Under the pieces are notes generated by a model. The model saw only the letters and a list, made by a program, of their open reading frames with translations. It ran no database searches and was not told the DNA's origin. A stretch of 64,000 nt of DNA from a bacterium. GTDB lineage: Bacteria; Verrucomicrobiota; Verrucomicrobiia; Limisphaerales; UBA11358. How positions within the stretch are numbered: the first letter of the stretch is position 1; each line of letters opens with the position of its first letter. Position numbers and translations under genes: made by a program. Positions 28,381 to 36,086 of this stretch are shown one piece after another. The DNA is taken from positions 79,524 through 143,523 of the forward strand of contig JAJXXW010000080.1 of assembly GCA_021780905.1 (NCBI GenBank), given 5' to 3'.

Positions 28381-28398
28381 GAACGATACGAATCGTTC
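28381..28398. promoter_or_regulatory. palindrome just upstream of recG
   Basis: GAACGAT-ACGA-ATCGTTC, a 7-base dyad 5 bases upstream of the recG start. It could be an operator or an mRNA hairpin at the start of recG; the A6 run is on the wrong side for a terminator of the gene before it. Evidence is the symmetry only. Confidence 0.3.
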
Positions 28399-28438
28399 AA
28401 AAAAGCTTCAACGCGAAAGGAAGCGGAATTGGACAAAA

Positions 28439-29086
28439 TCAATTTGCAGTCCATTTGTATTCGTAGCCGGCGGGCGGTTCGTAATAAAACGGAAACCCGG
28501 CGACTCCTCCGGCGCCGTCCCAATAAATTTTGACATAGCTCACATGACCGTCCACGAAGCCGCCCACGTTCGGCGCGTCATTGTATTGTCCTTGCGGCCG
28601 GGGATCGTGCCAGCTGACGCCAATGCCGCCGGAGATTTCCCCGTCCAGCGCGGTTTTGGAAGGATCGTGAACCGAGGCAAACCGTTGCTGCGCCATGCCA
28701 AAGTCATTGGTGCCGCGCTGCACGCCGTTGAATCCATAGCTGGAATAATGCGTCAGCGAGAGTGCATAAAAAGAAGTGTCGTCCGGGCAGTCGAACACGA
28801 GGTTGTTGGTGGAAGCACTCCGCGAAAGATAGGACAGAAGGCAGTCCTTGTAGGAATAATAAATGTCGTTGGTGAAATAATTCATCTCGTCGCCGTGTTC
28901 ATTCGCGTATAATTGGATGGCCAGGTTGATTTGGCGGACGTTGCTGAAACACACGATGCGTTTGGCCGACGATTTGGCGCGGTTCAACGCCGGCAGGAGC
29001 AAGGCGGCCAAAATGGCGATGATGGTGATGACCACCAGCAATTCAATCAGCGTAAAAGCCTCACGACGGGGAGGATTGGATTTCAT
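28439..29086 (-). CDS. prepilin-like protein (type II secretion/pseudopilin, Verrucomicrobia-Planctomycetes type)
   Basis: A 215-residue protein with a type III signal sequence. Charged MKSNPPRRE is followed by [20 protein letters not shown], where prepilin peptidase cleaves before Phe and methylates it. The C-terminal half has [17 protein letters not shown], the late DGHV motif of the large family of stand-alone pseudopilin-like proteins in Verrucomicrobia and Planctomycetes, whose role is unknown. No secretion or pilus genes lie nearby. It is the best taxonomic marker in the window. Confidence 0.85.
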   Translation of the reverse strand: MKSNPPRREAFTLIELLVVITIIAILAALLLPALNRAKSSAKRIVCFSNVRQINLAIQLYANEHGDEMNYFTNDIYYSYKDCLLSYLSRSASTNNLVFDCPDDTSFYALSLTHYSSYGFNGVQRGTNDFGMAQQRFASVHDPSKTALDGEISGGIGVSWHDPRPQGQYNDAPNVGGFVDGHVSYVKIYWDGAGGVAGFPFYYEPPAGYEYKWTAN

Positions 29087-29194
29087 TGGCGACGTTCGGT
29101 GACTGCGGGAAATTTCCGGCCCTTAACAACTTGGTTTCGCGCGGTGACTTTGCATGACAACCCTGCCGCATGATACAAGCCACTCAATACTGAA

Positions 29195-30016
29195 TCAAAT
29201 CTCAATCACGGTGATTTCCGGCCGGCAGTTGAAGCGGAAGTTGTATTCATAGCTATGGCCGATGCTGGCATTGACGTTGAGCGGACCGGCCTGGGTCTGA
29301 TAAAACCCCCAATCATATTCGTCCACGGCAAACGGCACGACGAGCGGGCCATAAAACGGAAGCCGCACCTGTTCGCCATGTGAATGGCCGGCCAGCAATA
29401 GGTCAAATGTTGGTCCGACAAATTTTTTCAACTAGGCCGGATAGTGCATGAGCAAAATATTTTTCGCCGCCGGGTTCAACAGCAGTCGGGCCTGATCGTT
29501 ACGACTGCACGTGATGCCAACGAGATTGATTTTGCCACCGGCGATTTCGCGTCGTTCATCCAACAGCCAGGCGCCGCCGGTGGCCTGAAAACATTGGTGA
29601 ATCGGCGCAAACGAGACCTTGCTCCAATAATCGTGGTTGCCCGGCACGCCAAACATCGGTGCCCGGATGCCGGACAAAAGCTCCAGCGCTTCCGTCAGAT
29701 ATTTTTCTTTCTCGATGATATCGCCGGTGAAACAAACAAAGTCCGGGGTGAGTGAATTGATTTTATCCACGACGATCTGGAGATAAATGCGGTCGCCTTT
29801 GTGGTGCAAATCCGTGAAATGAACCAGCCGACGCGTTGGCGGGCTGTTCCCGATTTGGAGATGCCGGCCTTTCAGCCAGGTCGGCTCGACATATTTTGCA
29901 TCCGCGATTATCGCACCCGGTGACGCTAGCAGGGCGGCGGCGGCAATAAACCGGCGGCGGCTGATCGGCAGCCGCACCGAGGCTGCCGGTCCTATACCCT
30001 TTTCAAACTTAGCCAC
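29195..30016 (-). pseudogene. metallophosphoesterase split by one amber codon
   Basis: Residues 1-194 hold the metallophosphoesterase core: HFTDLHHKGDR, VCFTGDIIEK and GVPGNHDYWSK, after a Tat-like N-terminus (SRRRFIAAAALLA). The frame stops at TAG (29432-29434), right after LLMHYPA. The next codon is in the same frame and continues LKKFVGPTFDLLLAGHSHGEQ to the natural end, including the final metal-binding GHSHGEQ. One base change would restore a 273-residue enzyme. Without the C-terminal His pair the truncated form should be inactive. A TTG at 29431 could in principle restart translation. Confidence 0.8.
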
Positions 30017-30196
30017 TCTTAGAACTTTTACTCGGTGTTTCGGATCGGCGCTTTCTGCGGTTAAAACCTCTCGCTTTGCCTTGTAATTGCGGCTAGTTAC
30101 GCCTCGTTTAGTCTTGATTCACAGTTACCGCTTGCCTGCCGCTTTGAATAAACTTGCATATACCGCGCGCTGTGGCCATGATAGCAGCCGCTTGAT

Positions 30197-30273
<77 letters not shown>

Positions 30274-30278
30274 ATTTC

Positions 30279-30311
30279 CGGCCCTGAGACTCACGTTTCA
30301 GGGCCGTTTTT
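30279..30311 (+). terminator. terminator after initiator tRNA
   Basis: CGGCCCTGA (30279-30287) pairs perfectly with TCAGGGCCG (30298-30306) and is followed by TTTTTG. It lies 5 bases after the CCA of the initiator tRNA. The 109 bases from here to 30421 contain no gene. Confidence 0.85.
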
Positions 30312-30420
30312 GTTGGTGTTTATGCGTTTTCACCCCTTTTCTTGATTCCCCTGCATCCGTGTGCAACTTGGTGCTTCTGGCCGCGCAACTACCCACACAT
30401 CCACCCACACAGAGGATCAG

Positions 30421-31257
30421 TCACTTTGTTTCGCTATTTGCGTCCACCTGACCGCGTAACTGGCCATGCCGGTGCGCCAGAAACCACAGCCCGACGGCCG
30501 CCGCGACACCGCCCAAAATCAGCAGTTCATTTCCCACGATCAGCGTCGGCAAGACCATCAACGCCAGCCCGCCTACAATGACTGCCACGCTCGTGGTAAC
30601 GCTGCCAATCAGGAGTTTCAGCGGCGGATAAAACATCGTCGCCAGCCCGAACAGGAACACGACCACACCGACCCACACGATGCCTTTGAGGCTCGCCAGT
30701 TTCGCGCTCAACTCGCGCGCCGTGTCTTTCTGCGCCGCTCCCAATTCCGTAGTTGCTCGCGTCGCTTCATGTTCGGTCACAGCCATCGGCGCGCTGACTA
30801 GCAGGACTTGCGAATTGGTGACGGGCGCTCCCGCCCCATCGGTCACAATTCGCGTCTCCACCATGCGCGAACCGGCCGGCACGGTGTAAGATTTCGTGCG
30901 GACAGTTTCTTGATCCTGGCGCGATGCCGCCGCCGGGTTATCGCCCTGGACGACGCTTTGCTCAATGCCCTGAGCCGATTTACTCACCGTGCTGGCCTTG
31001 CCGCCCTTGAGCGGCGCGATGGTGCAGCCGGAAAACAAAAACACCATCAGCAACAATGCCGCCGCCGGTGCCACCATCTTCAAACGCAAGGTGTCTGCCG
31101 CCCGCTCGTTGAGCTTCGCGGCCATGCCTTCGGCCTGCGCTTGCGTGCAGCCGACGCACAGCAACTCGGCGGACGGCATCACGCCTTCCACCATCACGCC
31201 CCAGGTGTGGTCGGTCGCCCAGCAGGTGCCGACCTGAATCGGTGCATATTTTTTCAT
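30421..31257 (-). CDS. prophage-type protein with lipoprotein signal and two membrane helices
   Basis: A 278-residue ORF starting MKKYAPIQVGTCWATDHTW. Its first 60 residues look like a short phage protein. A second N-terminus-like stretch follows (MVAPAAALLLMVFLFSGC) with a lipobox LFSGC, then a polar region and two C-terminal membrane helices (VWVGVVVFLFGLATMFY and VAVIVGGLALMVLPTLIVG). It may be two phage genes fused by a lost stop, or one protein; a TTG start at the lipoprotein signal is possible. Phage portal and LamG fragments lie beside it on the same strand, so this is probably prophage debris. Function unknown. Confidence 0.45.
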   Translation of the reverse strand: MKKYAPIQVGTCWATDHTWGVMVEGVMPSAELLCVGCTQAQAEGMAAKLNERAADTLRLKMVAPAAALLLMVFLFSGCTIAPLKGGKASTVSKSAQGIEQSVVQGDNPAAASRQDQETVRTKSYTVPAGSRMVETRIVTDGAGAPVTNSQVLLVSAPMAVTEHEATRATTELGAAQKDTARELSAKLASLKGIVWVGVVVFLFGLATMFYPPLKLLIGSVTTSVAVIVGGLALMVLPTLIVGNELLILGGVAAAVGLWFLAHRHGQLRGQVDANSETK

Positions 31258-31319
31258 AATTTTTGGCAGGTGCGGCTCGCACTTATTGGCCGGTGGCGCT
31301 GCCACCTTTCGCGTGTTGA

Positions 31320-31556
31320 TCAAACAGGATGCTGATGCGGTCCACCGCTGGCTTCGGAAAACGACCATTCCGACAAATCCCAGCCGTTGCCGGAGGCATC
31401 AAGGCGCGGGGAATTGGCCGGCTCCTCCAGCTTCCAGTAACCCGCCAGCTCCGTGAGCAACGTCACCGGCAACGCCGGCACCAGCGCCGCCAACCGCCGG
31501 CGGCGACGACGTTGTGCGTCCAGCGCAGTCCACGCCCGCCGCTGGCCGCGTGTCAT
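31320..31556 (-). CDS. small LamG-like fragment, prophage remnant
   Basis: A 78-residue ORF starting MTRGQRRAWTALDAQRRRRR. The second half reads LTELAGYWKLEEPANSPRLDASGNGWDL, the opening of a LamG/concanavalin-like domain found in phage and secreted proteins, and then stops. The expected rest of the domain is missing. It starts 8 bases after the portal fragment on the same strand. Truncated or decayed. Confidence 0.4.
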   Translation of the reverse strand: MTRGQRRAWTALDAQRRRRRRLAALVPALPVTLLTELAGYWKLEEPANSPRLDASGNGWDLSEWSFSEASGGPHQHPV

Positions 31557-31563
31557 CGATGCA

Positions 31564-31851
31564 TCAGGGCGTTTCGCTGTTGGCAGGATTTTCAACATCG
31601 GCAGGCAGTTTGACTTCGGGATCACGACGAAAGAGTAGACCGAGGAAGCCATCAGATGTGCGAGACGTGGCATTGAAGAAACAGGCACGAGTCTTGTAGC
31701 CGAGATAATCGTCATCCCTTTGGGAATCGAGACGCGGCAGATACTTGATGTCACCAAGTTTCACGGCATCTTCGCCAGCGATGACATCACGGGCGCGAAG
31801 CCAGGCAGGCAGGCTTGCGTCGTAATCAGGATGTGTCGAGTTCGCTGGCAC
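31564..31851 (-). pseudogene. N-terminal fragment of a phage portal-like protein (DUF4055)
   Basis: A 95-residue ORF (MPANSTHPDYDASLPAWLRA, DVIAGEDAVKLGDIKYLPRL, DDDYLGYKTRACFFNATSRT, DGFLGLLFRRDPEV). These are the opening motifs of DUF4055, a portal-like family of about 450-500 residues in tailed phages. It ends after about 95 residues, so most of the protein is gone. This is the clearest sign of a former prophage next to the initiator tRNA. Confidence 0.65.
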
Positions 31852-32023
31852 GCGGCGACTCTAGCACAGGATTTATTTGCAATCGGATCACCCCAAAAAC
31901 CACGACTGCCAGACGATGCCGCACGCTGTCACACACCGTCACACGCTGCCAAACAAATTTCTGATTCCCGATTGACGATTATTTTAATTTCACCAGTCGG
32001 CAATGTGCGGCCGTGATGGCAGC

Positions 32024-32350
32024 ACAAAGTCAGTTCGCGCTTTGCTCTGCGTTGCGCTCAACAATGACGAACGCGCTCGGTTTCACGGTCTCCATTCGCG
32101 AATGGCTTCAGGCGCGTGCGCGGACGCCTGACGCTCATGCCCGGCCAGCCTGCTAACGCAGCCTGTGCCGGTCACCGGGCCGCCTGCTCAGGTTTACGAA
32201 CGTCACGCACAGCGGCCCTTTCGCTCCAGCGCGCAAGCATTGTGCGTCGCAGGTGGTTGAAAGTTTTTCGCGCGTTCCAACCATTCAGGTTGGCGAATGA
32301 TTCAGGCGCGCTGGCAGGCGTTGAAACCTCGTCGCTACGCTCCTCGACTG
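32024..32350 (+). repeat. left copy of a diverged direct repeat flanking the Fic gene
   Basis: From GCACAAAGTCAGTTCGC this copy shares with 33822-34245 an ordered set of blocks: TCAGGCGCGTGCGCGGACGC, CTCATGCCCGGC, CCGGTCACCGGGCCGCCT, CAGGTTTACGAA, GCGGCCCTTTCGCT and CAGGTTGGCG. Spacing differs between the copies. No convincing reading frame is conserved. It fills part of the gene-free gap 31852-32595, where I see no other feature apart from the TTGACT repeats. Confidence 0.65.
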
Positions 32351-32561
32351 GTTGTTTTACGGCCGACACAAGAATCAGCCATCCGCCAGCTCCAGACCAT
32401 GATTCCGATCACACCGCTCGAACAGGCTGTCCTGGAGCGCAGCCAACCGGCCAAGTCACCGGACAAGTCATAGGAAGGCGCGAATAATTCCCGCTCCGGA
32501 CATTATGGGTTTCAGACATTATGTTGGCGGAGCATAACCTGTGGCCGTTCACCAGCCACTT

Positions 32562-32588
32562 GACTAATAACTTGACTTACACTTGACT
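32562..32588 (+). promoter_or_regulatory. three ACTTGACT repeats just upstream of fic
   Basis: ACTTGACT occurs three times in about 30 bases at spacings of 12 and 11 bases, ending 8 to 12 bases before the fic start. TTGACT resembles a -35 element, but no -10 follows at the right distance inside the repeats. Regular helical-turn spacing suggests an operator, possibly bound by the winged-helix C-terminus of Fic itself. This is inference. Confidence 0.35.
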
Positions 32589-32595
32589 AACTCCG

Positions 32596-33612
32596 ATGGT
32601 AATTGGCGTGAGCTACCAGCCCATTTACACCATCACTCCGGCGTTGCTCGCGCGGGTGGAGCAGATCGCTGCCGTCCGTGAACGGATTCAAGCCGCCACG
32701 GTGCAGGTGCGGTGGATTCCCGCTTTGCAGAAGGACACGCGCACTCGCAACACCCATTCGTCCACCGCCATCGAAGGCAATCCCCTGACGCTGGAACAGG
32801 TGCGCGCCGTCGAGGAGGGTCGTGAACTTCCCGCGGTGGCCGGCAGGGCCAAGCGCGAGGTGGTGAATTATTTTGTCGGTCTGCGCTTCGTCGAAAAGAA
32901 CGCGGCCAAGAAAACCATCTCGCACGAGGACATTCTTAAACTTCACAAGATCATGGCGGCGGACGTGATGGATCAGGGCACGGCCGGACGTTATCGCACC
33001 ATCGCCGTGCGCGTCGGCCGTTATCTGCCACCACCGCCATCGGATGTTTCCGGTTTGATGTTCGAGTTGCTGACCTGGTGGAACAAGGAGGCGGCGACGT
33101 TGTCGCCGGTTTTAAGTTCGGCCATCGTGCATTATCGCTTTGAAGCCATCCACCCGTTTGCCGACGGCAATGGACGAACCGGTCGTGCGCTTGCTTTGTG
33201 GGAACTTTACCGGCGCGGCTTCGACACGCACCACATCTTTTCCGTGGACGAGTTCTACTGGGAAAATCGCCCACGCTACTACGCGGCGCTCGACGGCGTG
33301 CGCCGCGAGGGCGAAGATCTAACGCAATGGCTGGAATATTCTGCCGAGGGATTACTCCTCACGCTGGAGCGCGTGTGGCAGCGCGTGCAAAAATTCACGG
33401 GCCAGACCGGCCCGGCCAAGCTGGTGTTGCGGCCCCGGCAGGAGCAATTGCTGCAACTGCTTCGCGATAAAAAGAGCATGACCCCCAGTGAAATTTGGGC
33501 TGCCTTGGGCGTGTCTCGTCAGGGGGCCATGGATCTGTTGAAGCCGCTCATCCAAGCCGGGCTCGTGAAAAAAATCGGCACCAAGAAAGCCGGCCAATAC
33601 ATTCTGGCGTGA
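32596..33612 (+). CDS. Fic-family AMP transferase, class II, with C-terminal winged helix
   Basis: A 338-residue protein. The Fic motif HPFADGNGRTGR starts at His186; it catalyses AMP transfer to Ser, Thr or Tyr of a target protein. The inhibitory motif STAIEG (Glu60), N-terminal to the core, marks a class II Fic whose activity is held off by its own helix. The region 270-338 is a winged helix (QEQLLQLLRDKKSMTPSEIW) of the kind that binds DNA in self-regulating Fic proteins. Target unknown. It lies between diverged direct repeats and is followed 6 bases later by a small ORF. Confidence 0.9.
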   Translation: MVIGVSYQPIYTITPALLARVEQIAAVRERIQAATVQVRWIPALQKDTRTRNTHSSTAIEGNPLTLEQVRAVEEGRELPAVAGRAKREVVNYFVGLRFVEKNAAKKTISHEDILKLHKIMAADVMDQGTAGRYRTIAVRVGRYLPPPPSDVSGLMFELLTWWNKEAATLSPVLSSAIVHYRFEAIHPFADGNGRTGRALALWELYRRGFDTHHIFSVDEFYWENRPRYYAALDGVRREGEDLTQWLEYSAEGLLLTLERVWQRVQKFTGQTGPAKLVLRPRQEQLLQLLRDKKSMTPSEIWAALGVSRQGAMDLLKPLIQAGLVKKIGTKKAGQYILA

Positions 33613-33618
33613 GATTAT

Positions 33619-33819
33619 ATGGGCAATGTCCGTTCCAAAAAAGTCGAAGGCGGTCAGGGCGGCAAGCGTGGTCATTCCAACATGACCCACTCGGAATCCA
33701 CCGAGGAAATCAAGGCATCCACTCGCGTCTTGCGTCGCCGGGTTGCTCGGATTGAGGTCAATGAGCAACTCGCTGACCATGATTCTTCGAGTCGAACCCA
33801 ATCACGCCAGAATACCTGA
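33619..33819 (+). CDS. small basic protein downstream of fic
   Basis: A 66-residue ORF beginning 6 bases after the fic stop, probably co-transcribed. It has a charged N-terminus (MGNVRSKKVEGGQGGKR) and a helical middle (STEEIKASTRVLRRRVARIE). No known domain is recognised. The close spacing suggests a role with Fic (partner, antitoxin-like or target), but class II Fic proteins carry their own inhibitor, so a separate antitoxin is not required. Confidence 0.45.
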   Translation: MGNVRSKKVEGGQGGKRGHSNMTHSESTEEIKASTRVLRRRVARIEVNEQLADHDSSSRTQSRQNT

Positions 33820-33821
33820 AG

Positions 33822-34245
33822 CAAAGTCAGCTCGCTGCGCTCGATAGAATTTCAGTTCGCGCTGCACTTCGCTCGCGTGCTCAACCGGAGAAAACGAGCG
33901 CGCCAACTATTCACGATTTCCATTCGCGAAAGTTGTGCGGAGTAACATTTGCTCGCTCTGCTCGACGAATTGGCCGCACATCAGGCGCGTGCGCGGACGC
34001 CTGCCGCTCATGCCCGGCAGTCTGGCGGCAGCCCGCTAAAGCGGTCTGCCACCAGCCATGCCGGTCACCGGGCCGCCTCACAGGTTTACGAATGGTTTCT
34101 CACGGCGGCCCTTTCGCTTCCGCGCGCACGCGTCGGACGTCGTCGGTTATCGAACGGTTTCCGCGCGATTCACACTTTCAGGTTGGCGGATGATTTAGCG
34201 CGCGGACAGGCGGGGAAAAGTTAGTGAATTGCTAACTCGCCGCTA
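33822..34245 (+). repeat. right copy of the direct repeat flanking the Fic gene
   Basis: Carries the same blocks in the same order as 32024-32350 with extra material, notably between the CCCGGC and CCGGTCACC blocks. The two copies bracket fic and its small neighbour. The rest of the gap to 34767 holds only a terminator-like hairpin and hairpin-prone sequence typical of decayed phage DNA. Confidence 0.65.
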
Positions 34246-34258
34246 CGCGGCTCGCGGG

Positions 34259-34292
34259 GGCGAACGCGCATTGCGTTTGCGGTCGCCTTTTT
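34259..34292 (+). terminator. terminator-like hairpin
   Basis: GGCGA...TCGCC with an imperfect inner stem (ACGC/GCGT), then TTTTTGG. It lies 440 bases after the small ORF downstream of fic, so whether it serves that transcript is uncertain. Confidence 0.4.
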
Positions 34293-34767
34293 GGTTTCAG
34301 AAGTTTGCCAGTGCGGCATGGTGCCAGTCCGGAAGGACCCCAGGCTCTCACAGAGCGGACACTTGCGCTTGTGCCTCGCGCCAAGTATCCGCACTGTTCG
34401 ACCCGCGCCCGCGACGGACTCATCAGTTTGCCGCCTCTGCATTCGCTAACACATCTGTTTCACAGATTCCGCAGATCGCTCCCGCTCATTCCGAAGTCGT
34501 CAAATCTGACGAGACCGTCAATGCAGACAGCGGGCGCGCCCAAGAAAAAATGATGGCCCATCCGGCACGGATCTCGTCGCTGGCGCTCCTCGCGCGGCTC
34601 GAACCTTCACTGCGTTCCGGTTCTCGCTGATCGCGCTCGGGCGTGGCGACAAAAATCAAAATGGCCGCGCGACTGCGTCCGGCCAAGAACAGCAATACGG
34701 CGCGAGGCGTTGCCTATCGCCGAAGGTAAAAGCATTAGCATCGCGAGGCTTCGCCCGATGCAAGACG

Positions 34768-35364
34768 TCAGCAATAGTCGCGGCGACGGTCCAGCTTTCG
34801 GTCGCTTCGCAGGCTACGCTCCCGAAACTGGCCGCCCCCGCTGGACTTCACGGCCTGGGCCCCACTCCAGAAAATAATCCACCGCTTGCCGGTGAACGTG
34901 ATCAAGAAACCCGCCGTGAGCAAACGACCGCGCAGCGGCACGGCCCAAGGGCGGGGTGATTCGACGTAAGCGCTGATGTCTTCCAGCTTCCACTGGATGC
35001 CGACGTGATGCTCGCCATCGAGATGTTCCTCTAAATGGACTAGAATGATCTCGTCGATGCCCTGGCCCGGTGTCACCCTCAGCGCTTCGCGCAGGTCATC
35101 GCGCAGCGGTTTCAAGGTGAAGGATTTCTGCACCGAGAAATGGTCCGGGTCGCCAAATAGACGGCGGCCAAACAATTCCCGCAGCATCCGCTTTTCGCCC
35201 GCCGTCTTGCCGTGGACCCGCAGTTCGTCCCGTTCGAGGTTCAGGACCACCACCACGTCGCGGGCCGGACGCAGGTGCCGCACCGTGATGCTACGGCCCT
35301 CCACCATTGGCACGCGCACGGACGAGTCGCCGCGCCGGATCAGGAACCAGTGTTCCCCGTCCAT
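34768..35364 (-). CDS. hypothetical protein, possibly truncated at both ends
   Basis: A 198-residue ORF, MDGEHWFLIRRGDSSVRVPM to KLDRRRDYC. The frame is open about 18 codons upstream of the ATG (CRLTEIERHE) before a TAA, so the true start may be non-ATG or lost. The last 30 residues are Arg/Ser-rich and look like read-through past the real end. Positively charged beta-type segments (RDVVVVLNLERDELRVHGK) dominate. I do not recognise a family. It lies in the accessory island next to an IS630 remnant. Confidence 0.4.
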   Translation of the reverse strand: MDGEHWFLIRRGDSSVRVPMVEGRSITVRHLRPARDVVVVLNLERDELRVHGKTAGEKRMLRELFGRRLFGDPDHFSVQKSFTLKPLRDDLREALRVTPGQGIDEIILVHLEEHLDGEHHVGIQWKLEDISAYVESPRPWAVPLRGRLLTAGFLITFTGKRWIIFWSGAQAVKSSGGGQFRERSLRSDRKLDRRRDYC

Positions 35365-35487
35365 TTCATGCCGTTCGATTTCCGTCAGCCGACAGCCTGC
35401 CCAAAGATTTTATTTCGCGCGCTTTCGCTTCGGCCGCGTATCGGCCATCGTTCCCTTTTCGTCCGTGTAAGGTTCACTGTGCTCCAA

Positions 35488-35926
35488 ATGACTTTGCCAG
35501 TTCAGGGAGGCGTGGCCCGCGCACATCTGAAACTAACGGTTGAACCGGCGCTCAAAGCCGAGTTGGAGCAACGCTTCAAGGCGGCAGACGCAGTTCGCCA
35601 ACGGCAACGCTTGCAGGCGATCCTGCTGGCGACCACTGGCCAGCACGGGCATTCAAGATCAGGCCGGCTTTCACCCGCGCGTCGTGGATGCCGGCCTGCC
35701 GGAGCGGATTCATCTGCTGCCCTTGCCGCCTTACAGTCCTGAACTCAATCCGATTGAGGGGTTGTGGGATCAAGTGCAGGACGTCACCTGCAATCGCCGC
35801 CATGAAAGCCTGGACGCCTTGCAAGAAACCCTGACAGCCGCCCTCCGCCCGTTCTGGGAATCGCCCGCCCGCGTCTTATCGTTGATCCATTACTGGCTCC
35901 ACGCTCAAGCAAACGCTACGCCATGA
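35488..35926 (+). pseudogene. IS630-family transposase remnant with internal deletion
   Basis: The first part reads LKLTVEPALKAELEQRFKAA and VRQRQRLQAILLATTG, the N-terminal DNA-binding region of IS630 transposases. At about 35646 it jumps, with a frame change, to DQAGFHPR, then LLPLPPYSPELNPIEGLWDQ and the C-terminal SLIHYWLHAQANAT. The helix-turn-helix end and the first two catalytic Asp regions are deleted. Inactive. Confidence 0.75.
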
Positions 35927-36086
35927 CGCATTGTTCCGATATTCAGTGAGAACTGGTATCAGACGCCGGCGAAGTTTGGCGGTAGCGCCGTCGATTGTTC
36001 CTTCAGGCCGGTATGCGAATACATTGGCGGCGCGGGTGTTTTTATCTGCGTGGCATTCATTTTCAAAATTCTCGTGGCTTGAAAAA

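Noticed and set aside
28376..28438. Palindrome before recG as a terminator of the prepilin-like gene
   Set aside because: The A/T run is on the wrong side of the hairpin for that transcript.
33949..34224. Frames in the direct repeats flanking fic as genes
   Set aside because: The two copies share only parts of a frame, with differing indels and no start or ribosome site; the similarity is at DNA level.
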